Assembly (NCBI GenBank): GCA_016169945.1
Contig: JADLSH010000388.1
Span: 1,274,001-1,338,000 of the forward strand
Length of the DNA stretch: 64,000 nt
Reading direction: 5' to 3'
Origin: Trachythela sp. YZ-2020
Lineage: Eukaryota > Cnidaria > Anthozoa > Malacalcyonacea > Clavulariidae
Shown: in pieces, positions 12,701 through 24,700 of the stretch
Layout of the letters: each line of letters opens with the position of its first letter
Numbering within the stretch: position 1 is the stretch's first letter
Program-made: the position numbers and the translations under genes
The notes under the pieces: generated by a model
Databases searched by the model: none
What the model saw: the letters and a program-made list of their open reading frames with translations, nothing else
What the model was told of the DNA's origin: nothing

Positions 12701-15700
12701 CGTGACTGCTTTTGTTGAGCCGACATATGTAGCAGCTTCACTAAGGGGCTTTTTCAGGAAAAATGATTGTTTGCTTTGGGACATCTCTGTGAATTTAATG
12801 ACGTTGTTCGTTTTTCTGTCATTAGTGACAATTGTCATTCTCAGTTTACAAAGTTATATCACCTTGGCGTTTCCTTATCGGTTTCAAAGTATCTTGAATA
12901 AGCATCGTTTAAAAGTGATGGTGGTCTTTTCTTGGGGACTTGTAACAACTGCAACCCTCATCTTTGTGATTTATCCATCATTCAAAATCCATATGTACTT
13001 CGGTGTTTTTACCATATCCTCCACCATTGTCACTGTGGTTCTTACCTGGATTTGGACATATAAACTCGTGGCTCGACATCGAAAGGCTATCCAAACTGCT
13101 CAAGCTCCTTCAACTCTCGAAATTGTTTCAAGAAAGAAGATACTAAGATCAACATTCACCGCTTTTGCGATTGTTTTGAGTCTTCTGGGATGTTATTTAT
13201 TTGGTCTCTGTTTCATTTTTTTTGCTAAATTATTGGACGCTTGGGACATTAATCACGATACCCATTTAATTATGTCCTCAGCAACAGCAACTTTAATGTT
13301 TTTAAACTCTCTCCTAAACCCCTGTCTTGTTTTCTGGCGTAGCAGTGAATTCAGAGAAAGTGTAAGGAATAGATTCAGTCGAAGACCAATTCTCCAGCAA
13401 TAATTTCAAGTCCATGTGTCCCACAGTTCCAGTGGCAGGATAAAAATATGTTCTGAAATTGTACCATTTTTTCAAACCGCCGCCATGCTTACAAAAGTTG
13501 TGAATATGTCATTCGCGAGCGTGACACACATTGTCGAATAGTTGCATAACCGGTAATATTACGTATAACTTTGGGGTCCAGTGTCGGCCGCGTCGTTGTA
13601 TATATAACCTTTCTGTAGAGTCTACGACAGTCACTCAATCTGAAAGATAAAAATATTTCCCGACGTTTTGAGCAAAGGCTTTTCGTCAGGAGAGTTAGAA
13701 GGAAGATATCAATGAAACACGCTGCTTTTATATGAAAATATGCCTCTCAAGGGGATGTGAAATAGAAATATGTAGTTATGTAAACTGCAAAGGCATGCAG
13801 TCATGTGAAAAAATATTCACCAATGAAAACGACGTAGCAAAAAAATTATATATATATATATATATATAAGTGATATTTAGTGTTTGTTTCACACAAAGCA
13901 AAATGAAGGATATCCAGATTACACACATGATTAACTTGTAACAATACTTAGCCCTCCACTCACCAGCTATCTTAAGATTACTATGAATTATCATAGAATC
14001 ACTAAGACTCCAGCCCTTGTGACACTGGAAGGCGGCTTAAAAGGTGGGAGGCATACAAACAATCACATTTTTATTCAGGTACAATTAATTATATACACGA
14101 TTAAGAGGAATTATGCTTACGCATAGAGCCACTGATATTACTTAGCTTTGATACTTGCTTCTGGAGACTTTTAAGTCTTTTTCCTTCTTTGTTATTTCTT
14201 CGCTTTGGAGGCATATTGAGATCTAACAAATATACTAAAAGAGGCAGATGATCTGCCTGAAGATCGTGTAAACGTGAAACTCTGAGTAGCAGTCATTTTA
14301 AATTTTAAATTTTCATTTGATTTAATGTCTCTTCTTTGATTCATATTATATTATATATATATATATATATATATTTCTAAAATTCATTAATTATTCATAG
14401 TCAAAATACAAAGGAAACTCATGACCCGTAGCGGATCTATATATTTGATATAGACTTGCTCAAATTTTCTCCTTCAATTTGTACACCGTAGATAACATCA
14501 ATCTTCAAAATTCCAACGCCAGCGAGCGTACAAAACGAGTCATTTTAGAAGTCATATACAAACCTTACAGTTCGGCCTTTATCAGATCTAAAACACTCGG
14601 CTGCGCCTCGATGTTTTAAATCTGATAAAGACCTCTTGTGCGGTTTGTATATATTACATATATATATATATATATAAACTTACCCCCATTAAAGGATAGA
14701 TGCCTACACACAGGCTCAATGATATAAACCGCCATTTAGCGATGGTGGGAATACGAAAGTATAAGATATGGTGCATGATTATTATATGGAACGTAAATAC
14801 TGTTTATTGTTGTATATACTGGCATCTCTGTACAGTTTTATGGAAATATTGGGCAATCTCTCATTTGTATAGATGTAAAAATATACTAAAGCTACTATGA
14901 TGTACAGTAATTTGATAATTTATTAAAAATATAATACTTAGATACGAAGAGTAAAAATAATGTTTTAATAATATTACAAAAATTGATTTCAAACAGGAAT
15001 AGTTCATGTAGCTAATTTCCCAACAAGTTCGGTTGCTATGGCTATGCCCGTGCAAGTTAGAGATCCTCCAATGCAGGAAATGGTCGATATCAGTAGGGTA
15101 AATGAGATTTGTATGCCACATGGGTTTCTCTGCTATCGCCACCTGTTGTTGGGAAGACTAAAGGTGTTAGAGAAGTATTATGTTCGACTTCGCTTATCCG
15201 ATCGCCACACTCCCACTTATTTGCAAATATTGAAGGTTATAGAGGTGTTGCACCATCACGTGACTAAGTTCTAAAATCGTTGACGTGATTTGACTCATAT
15301 AATTTATTGACTTTGATATAAAATCAATTATAGATTTAACTATACAAAATGAAGTAGGCAAAATATATACAGCTAATTCAAAAAAGGTTGTCCTTTGCAA
15401 ACCTTAAACTCAAAGTGCGAAAAGCACTATGGGAGCGCAAGTTTCAAGTTTAGGAATTGAATATGGCGGCCATTTGTGATTGATATATCATGTAGGAGAC
15501 CGAAAAGCACTATAAGCCTAAGTTTGAAACTTGAATATGGCATGCATTTGTGATTGATATATCCTTGTGAGGAGATGTGTAATTCACTCTGCAAATGACG
15601 CAAATTCGCTCCCATAGTGCTTTCCGCGCTTAGAGTTTAAGGTTTGCAAAGGACAACCTTTTTGAATTAGCTGTATGAACATGACTCCGACATATATAAT

Positions 15701-18700
15701 TACAAAGTCTTATAAAACCTGCTTTATTTTTTCAGTGAAATAAATGCATGCACATATCAAATATGAAGAAAGTTCTACCTACAGGATGAAAATGAATTTT
15801 ACGAAATTCCACGAAAAAATTGTTTTTACATTTTATGTGTCCGACAGTTGTTTAAAAACTTTAACGCTTGTTTTCTCAGAATGCACATTTTCTGTCTTTG
15901 AGAAAAGATATCTCTGGATCTATTTAATCAATTTTTGCTGAAATTTTCGGAGCTTATTCTTTTATTTGTGCTGTCTTAAATGAGCATAGTGTGTGAAATG
16001 TGCGGGTTACAGGGACATTTGGGTACTAATGATTAGAATTTTTAGAATCTATAAGGAATAAGCTTTCGTTTGATATATAGTTTTACATTACTCTGGTGAA
16101 AATATTTTAAATTACAGTCAATTGAAAAATAGTCACAAATCCATGTGTACCCCCACCTTAAGAGGTCAACATGCAATAATTATGATTGATCGGTTTTTCC
16201 TGCATGTTAAATAATTTTCATATAAAAATAACTTTATGGCTATCATATATTTCGAATAAAAAGTCTTCTATTATTTCAGTAAAATAAAGGCATGCATATA
16301 TTCTATGAATAAATTTCTACCTGCAGATGGAAATGATTTTTTCTGATATTCCACGAAAACATTTAATAAAGGAGTACCGAATGGTTTTCCGTGCAGGATT
16401 GCGTGATCCTAACACGCGGGATGAGCTGATAGGCGAGTATTTTTTAGCTTTCAGAAAGTCGAGCAATATCCCAATTGTTAGGATCACACAATCCTGCACG
16501 GAAAACCATTTGGTAATTATTTTTTAAAATAACGACAAAGAAACAACGGACATTTTAAAAACCACGCGAAGCGCCTAAAATTTTCCGTGCATGATTGTCT
16601 CATCCTGCACGAGTATTGACCAATCACAGCTCGCGTAGTAAACATGTTATTTTATAAGATGTCTTGATAATTAAGATTGATCAGTTTTTCCTGCATGAAC
16701 GGCATGTTTTATTAAAGCATTTTCATATAAAAAGAACTTTATTACTTTCATATATATTCCGAACCAAAGCAAGATTTATATTGAAGTAATATATTTATAG
16801 CAATGTATATTTCGCGCGTACCTTTAATGAAGCTCAGAAATTCTAATTAAAATTAAGTGAAAGGTTATATTAAACCGCGCTAAGTACACTTAATTAAATA
16901 CTACTGCAGATGTGCGAACATAAATGTAATGTATTGCATGTCAGTATAAAATAATTGAAAAGGACTATATTATAGGGAAGTATATTAATAAGAGTAGAGT
17001 TCAGAGTGAGTCGTGGAAGGGGAAACTGTAACCATGGCAAGAAATTTGACACAACTGAATCCCAGTTCCGTTTGTTATGTAAAGTATTTCAGATAAATAC
17101 CCCTACTTGCATGAAAGCCATTGCATTGCTTGCTGGAATAGTGATGGCATATGGGTACATTGAGAGAGGATTATGAAAAGAGCACTTGTGCCTTGCTAGC
17201 TTTGAGACCAGAATTTAGTTCAAACGTATAGTATTATTGTAATAAATAGTACTTTCAGAAACAAGAGAAAGTTAGGCGTGTGAGAGAATCTTATAAAAAC
17301 TCTTCTATTATTTCAATGAAATAAGTGCCTATATTTTATGAGAAAATTTCTATACCTACTGTGGAAATGATTTTTCTGATATTCCATGAAAACATTTAAG
17401 ATGGCTTGATGTCTTGGTTGATGCCTTGTGTAGGTTGATCAGTTTTTCCTGCATGAACGACATGTTTTATTAAAGAATTTTCATATAAAACGAATTTTAT
17501 TGCTTTCATGTACTCCGAAGCAAAGCAAAAATTATAATAAAGTAAAATATTTAGCAATATATTTTGCGCAAACCTTAATGAAGGAGAGTACTAATTAGAG
17601 TGAATGAAAGGTTTGCATTTACACTTAAGTAAATGGAACAAGCTACTGCAGACGTGCGAAAATGTAGTGTTTTGCGTCTCAGTAAAAATGAATAAATAGA
17701 ACCAGGGAATGCACTAATAGGTCAAGAGTTAATTTTGAAAAACCTCGAGTATGGCAAGTAATTTGACCCGATTGCATCCCAGTTCCACTATGATATGTGA
17801 ATTGTTTGTCATATATACCCCTACTGGCATGAAAGCCATTGCATTACAAGCTGGAGTAGCGATTATAAATATTATAATCTCCCTCTTTGGAACACTGGCT
17901 AACGCTCTCGTCATAATGGCGTACTATCGTAACCCTCGTCTACGGACAATTCAGAACACGATCTTCTTGCTACTTGCCATCACGGACTTTAGCGTGACTG
18001 CATTTCTACAACCTACGTATGTAGCCGCGATCCTCAGTGGTTTGCTAGGAAAACTTAGTTGTCTACTATTGGATATAAATGGTGTATTAGCGACATTTTT
18101 CTTAGAACTATCACTGGTAACAATTGCTATTCTGAGCTTGCAAAATTATATAACCTTAGCATATCCGTATCACTGGCAAAGTATAATTACGAAGTCCCGT
18201 TTCAATCTAGCAATTGTGTTTTCGTGGCTTCTCGTTTCGACTTTAACCTTTGGTGGTTTTCTGCATCAGTCGTTTGTAGAATATGGGGCGCTTTGTATTG
18301 TATTTGTAGCGATTATCATCGTGGTTTTTACCTGGTGGTGGACATACAAACTCGTCGCTCGACATCGAAAGGCTATCCATACCATTCAATCTCCTTCAAC
18401 CGGTCAAAATGCAGCTCGAAAGAAGATCCTACGATCAACAATAACCGCGCTCGCCGTTATTTTAGGTCTTGTTGCATGTTACTTCTTGGGTCTGTGCTTT
18501 TTTCTCTTCAGAAAGTTTATGAACCCTTCAAGACTTGGTCATAGTTCGTTCGCGATTGTCAGGTCACTTGCAGTGACTCTAATGTTCCTAAACTCTCTGC
18601 TGAATCCCTGCCTTGTTTTCTGGCGAAGCACTTCCTTCAGGGAAACGGTGAAGAATATTTTCAGTTAGAAACAAATTTTAAAAACCAATACCGGCCGGAA

Positions 18701-21700
18701 GTTTGAAACAAACGAATGTCAAATAGTCTGGGTCTATACCTTCTGTTTTGTTTGTTGTGTGCATATCAGTCTTTTCTGATTGCAGAGATATGTTGATACT
18801 CTATCACATCGGCCACGCTGATATGATCACGACCGTAATGACCAAATGGAAACCAGGCTTAACGAGTTACAAAATACGCGAGGTGTAATATTCAGTGGTA
18901 TTACGTCATTACAAAAGGATTTTCAGCCAAGAACGCCGACGACAAAGGTCTGCAGTGAACGTTTCATGGCATATGGGTACATTGAGAGAGGATTATGAAA
19001 AGAGCACTTGTTCCTTGCTAGCTTTGAGACCAGAATTTAGTTGAAACTTATAGTACTATTGTCATAAAGAGTACTTTCAGAAACAAGAGAAAGTTAGGTG
19101 TGTGAGAGATAGCGGAATGAAGAATTCGAGAATTGTTTTGAATATAAAGCATTTAAAAATGTTTATGTAAGTTATACTTTTTCGAAGCAATTTATAACTT
19201 AGGAGATATTCAATAGAAAATAGAAAATTTACCTATTACGTATGCGCTACATATATTACTAGTTACAATAGACACAACTAGTTACAATAGACACAACTAG
19301 TTACAATAGAGAGAACATTAGGAAAAGGAGTATAGATTGAAATACATATTTGAAAACACATGCGTGGGTTAGAAACGTAATTCAACACAGTTTGATTGTG
19401 GTACTTTACAAGATGTCCCAAATTTTGATGGCTTTTATTAACTGGCATGAAGGCTATTGATGCACCAGCCATACTCATGAACATTGTGTAACTGCATGTA
19501 TACGTGCATACATGTTTGTAAAATAACCCATTCAACTACATGTATTGCATGTATTTGTAATTTTCATTGATAGTTTTCGAGAAAAGTACACAGGAAATCA
19601 TAACCGTGAATGAGCTTGTAAATATGATGCAAAATCCTGCTGATATACATATTAAACTTTTTAAGTTCATTTTTTTTCACCAAATGTCATTCACGTCTTT
19701 AAAATTATTGAAGAATTCGAAAATCCGCATTTCACTATATCGTGGAATTGGTGTTCGTAATTACCCTATAACTTGCCGTGCTTCGGCCAACAGATTCGGT
19801 ATTGTTATATTAATGCTGGGATAGTGCTCATAAAAACGGCTATATATAGTTGCCTGAACAAAACACATTGCTTTGTTGATGTGCTTGCATATAGGCACAC
19901 TAGCTAAATGAACCATATCATTTTGAGTGTTTTATATTTACAATTAATTTGCAAGTTTTTAACATCATGATATTTTAATTATTGACTTTGATATGCAAGC
20001 AGTAATAAATTTAACTAAACAAAATAATACATGCAAAATATGAAGATGATTTGAACATAAATCATCACAGAGTCTTATAAAAACTGTTCTATTATTTCAA
20101 TGAAATAAATGCCTATATTCTATGAAGAAATTTCTACCTGCAGATGGAAATGATTTTTATAATATTCGACGAAATCATATAAGATGTCTTGATGTCTTGG
20201 TTGATGCCTTGTGTATGTTGATCAGTTTTTCCTGCATGAACGACATGTTTTATTAAAGAATTTTCATATAAAAATAATTTAATTGCTTTCATGTATTCCG
20301 AAGCAAAGCAAAATTTATAATGAAGTAAAATATTTAGCAATATAGTTCGTGCGTATACCTTTAATGAAGCAGATTAATTAGAGTGAAATGAAAAGTTTAT
20401 ATTAAACTGACACCTTTACACTTAAGTAAATGGAACAAGCTACTGCAGACGTGCGAAAATGTAATACATTGCGTCTCAGTAAAATGAATAAAAAGAAGCA
20501 GGGAAATGCGCTAATAGTTCAAGAGTTAATGTGAAAAACCTCGAGTGTGGCAAATAATTTTACACGCTTGCATCCCAGTTCCACTATCATGTGTAAAATA
20601 TTTGTCATATATACACTTACTGGCATGGAAGCCATTGCATTACAAGCTGGAGTAGCGATTATAAATATTGTAATCTCCCTCTTTGGAACACTGGCCAACG
20701 GTCTCGTCATCATCGCGTACTATCGTAACCGGCGTCTGCGGACAATTCAGAACACGATCTTCTTGCTACTTGCCATTACAGACTTTAGCGTGGCTGCATT
20801 TTTTCAACCGACGTATGCAGCCGCGATCCTCAGTGGTTTGCTAGGAAAACATAGTTGTCTATTATTGGATATGGGTGGTGTATTAGCGTCATTTTTCTTA
20901 GAACTATCACTGGTAACAATTGTTATTCTTAGCTTGCAAAGTTATATAACCTTGGCTTATCCTTATCATTGGCAAAGTATAATTACGAAGTCTCGTTTGA
21001 ATACAGCAATTGTCTTTTCCTGGCTTCTCGTTTCGACTATAACCTTTGGTGTTTTTCTGCATCAGTCGTTTATAGAATATGGGGTGCTTTGTATTGTATT
21101 TGTAGCCATCATCACCGTGGCTTTTACCTGGTGTTGGACATATAAACTCGTTGCTCGACATCGAAAGGCTATCCAAACCGCTCAATCTCCTTCAACCGGT
21201 CAAAATGCAGCGCGAAAGAAGATCCTACGATCAACAATAACCGCGTTCGCCATTATTTTAAGTCTTGTGGCATGTTATTTCTTAGCTCTGTGCTTTTTTC
21301 TCTTCAGAAAGTTTATGAACCTTTCAAGACTTGGTCATAATTCGTTAGCGTTTGTGAGATCACTCGCAGTGACTTTAATGTTGCTAAACTCTCTGCTCAA
21401 TCCCTGCCTTGTTTTCTAGCGAAACACTTCCTTCAGGGAGACGGTGAAGAATATTTTCAGTTAGAAAACGGTCTGGCGCGTTGTGCCAGTGTAGGTAGCA
21501 TCTATACATAAGCTTTGGAGTTAGGATCAAACTACCTGAAAAATTCAACAATAATTTCCACGTTTCAAGCGAAGGCCCTTCGTAGAAGACTTCGAGAAAC
21601 AAGTGAAAGTTAAGCGTGCGAAGTTAGTAGCGTAAATAATTCGAGAATTGTTAGTAATAGGATAAAACTAAAAACATAATTATTTTGGTGTAATTTACTT

Positions 21701-24700
21701 TTTCTTTGTCAGAAACAATCAAAAGTCTAATAAATATTTATAGAAAATAATGCACCATTTACTTCTGAGTATACTTTTCTGCTCGAGACCTTTCATTTTG
21801 TATTTTTAACCCGAAATTGATTTTGGCCTTACCTAACCCTTATGTAAATTACATGCAAGAAATATAAAAAATAACGTATAGATTGAAAAGGAATATCAGG
21901 CAATATCATCATCTTGATATATACCTAGAAAATATAACGATACCATGTGTAAAGATGAAGGGCAACCACCCTGGGGTGGGTGGGTTGATAGGTAAATTAG
22001 TTATTTTATTGGAGGTGGGTTGGGTTGATAGATCTTGTAAGGGACTATACGTCCTATTATCTCATCTCCCTGCCTTTTCCTTGTAAAGGCAATTTGTAAA
22101 TAAATAAATAAATCTGGAAAATTCGTCATCCATGCTATCGATCGCTTTAAACACTGTCATTCAAAATCTTTTTCAGAAGAAGTCAGCTTGATTGATTCTC
22201 GTTCCACTTCAGATTTTTTACAACAGAAGTTGTAATCATAAGCTTGAAAAGCATACCTCTGCCAGCGAACATGTTAAGTATAGTTTTGACGGAATTTCGA
22301 GCGAAAATTGTATACATAATTTATTTAAAATAGTTGTAATATGTATATCATTTTCGCTCGAAATTTTCATGCATAAATTATGTATGCATTTATTACGCAT
22401 TCAGTTCTTTTCAGCTCGGAAAGGAGACAAACTTTTGTAAATTCTCATCCTATTCTCATTCAAATTGAACCAAAATTTAAGCGATTTGTCTTTGGCCTAC
22501 GGCATTAGCTCCACAAATTTGCGTAGTTTTGAGTTATCTTCCAGACAGACAAACATACAAACAAACAAACCCAGGTGAAAACACAACCTCTTGGCGGAGA
22601 TAAATATAATATTTGCGTGCGCGAATAGGAACTTTATGTTTTGCGTCTTGTTAGTATTAGATTTAGAGATAAATAATTAGTTTAGATATCAAGGGTGTGG
22701 AGCAAATGTGTCTCCTAAGATAACAAGTTTGCCAGAGGCCAATGTTATAAGATAGCTATACAATTAAAATAATGACGTAGGGTGTCTGTCAAAAAGCCAC
22801 CCTCAAACTTTTTGCTGCCATTCGCTGCAGTCTTTCTAGCGAATAAGGACATCAGAACTTTTCACATCCCGCCTCTTCCCCATCGTGCATCCATATTGTT
22901 TCTTTGGCTAGGATTGTGCAAGAGGTTGCGAGTACTGGCGTAATTTGTGCCCTCACCTTCACTGGGCAAAACAATTTTAACACATATGTTAAATTTAGAG
23001 TTAATGATTTCTGTTAATGTTTAATAAGTTCTGTTAATGATTAATAAAATGGCTAGGGGAAATTTACCCCTAGCCCAAAATACCCCAAAAACGTGTCGGG
23101 AGTCTCACTTATATTTTGTGCCCAGTAAACGAGCTGCGGAAATGCAACATCCAGTGTGCGAAAGATTATGTATTAGTACCAAAAGTTACTCTGCAAGACG
23201 GAAAGCATAAATATTCTTTCGTGGAGTTCGTCTACATAGAAGGTTTCAATTACATGTATGTTTATGTAGATATTCACGGGACGTCTCACAATATACAAGA
23301 TTAATAATTGTTTTCCACTATGAATAATCAATTCAGTACACATGTGTAATATACGCTTGCAACTTGTAGTGGATTGATACTCTCTCATTTGAAAAGTTTC
23401 ACATTCTAATCTATTCCTGTTATGTTTTCAAACTTCTCCAGAATGTTTCTATAGAGTGAAAATTCAAGAGGAAATTTCTAGCCGTTTCAGTTAAGACTAA
23501 AGAGATTATGTTTACTTTATATAATAGTGTCTCCCTGCGTTTTATTATATTTATAGACACATCTTAATTACGCTTCACTTCAATTACTTGACACAAGGGT
23601 AGCTGAATTTAGATCAATCGCAAATGCTTCGTCGGCATAGACGTGTATACTACAATATTACTGAAAGGAAAAAGTTGTCAACTGCAAAAGGGAAATTGAC
23701 GTCGATCTGACAAGTAATTCGATACAGCAATGGAATGTCGTGGAAATGGACTATATTTTCCTGCGAGCATCAAAGTCGTTGCTGCACAAGCTATTATCAT
23801 GATTTTAAATATCGTCATCTCGCTCTTTGGGACATTGGCTAACGGTCTCGTCATAATTGCGTACTATCGTAACGCTCGTCTACGAACAATTCAGAACACG
23901 ATCTTCTTTGTGCTTGCCATCACAGACATCAGCGTGACTGCTTTTGTAGAACCAACTTATGTTGTCGCCATCCTACGCAAGTTGCTGGGGAAACGAGATT
24001 GTTTGTTTTGGAACATTTTCTTAACCTCAATGATGTTCATTTTTCTCTCATTGGTTACAGTTGTCATTCTCAGTTTACAAAGTTTTATAACCTTGGCTTA
24101 TCCTTATCAGTCCGAAAGAATGTTTACTAAGCGTCGTTTAAAAATAGCAGTGACCTTTTCTTGGGGGTTTGTAACAACTGCAACCATCGCCTTCGTAATT
24201 TATCCATCTCTGAAAATGAATTTGTATTTCTCTGTTTGTATTATATTCTCCACAATTATCACTGTAGTTTTTACTTGGATTTGGACATATAAACTGGTGG
24301 CTCGACATCGAAAGGCTATCCATACCTCTCAAAATCCTTCAACTCGTGAAATTGTTTCAACAAAAAAGATACTTAGATCAACTGTTACCGCTTTAGCAGT
24401 TACTTTGAGTCTCCTGGGTTGTTATTTCTTTGGTCTATGCTTCTTCTTTTTTCGTTTGTTGTTAGACGCTTGGGGCGTCTCTCGTGGTGTGCATTTAATC
24501 ATGGCCTCCGTAACAACAACATTGATGTATTTAAACTCTCTCCTAAACCCCTGCCTTGTATTCTGGCGTAGCAGTAACTTCAGAGAAGCAGTTAAGAATA
24601 TATTCAATCGAAGAAAAACTCTACAGCAATAATTTTTATACTGCTCTCTATAACCATCCTGCATGATAAGTGACCACGATATTTCTACAGTAACTTTTAG

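Larger units (their letters stand above)
13404..16257. other. Gene-free span with TA microsatellites and fold-back elements
   Basis: Contains (TA)n tracts at about 13847-13869, 14350-14374 and 14656-14676, a CGTTTTGAGC/AACGTC-type hairpin motif near 13660-13695, the hairpin at 14555-14649 and the TIR element at 15368-15675. The sequence from about 15715 resembles the 5' flank of the downstream receptor blocks. No credible gene. Confidence 0.6.

Noticed and set aside
18059..18544. 161-codon plus ORF inside GPCR copy 3
   Set aside because: Shifted-frame shadow of the receptor, without hydrophobic helices.
23116..23304. 62-codon plus ORF (starts CPVNELRKC)
   Set aside because: Composition is plausible for protein, but there is no domain, no splice context and no paralogue; left as hypothetical.
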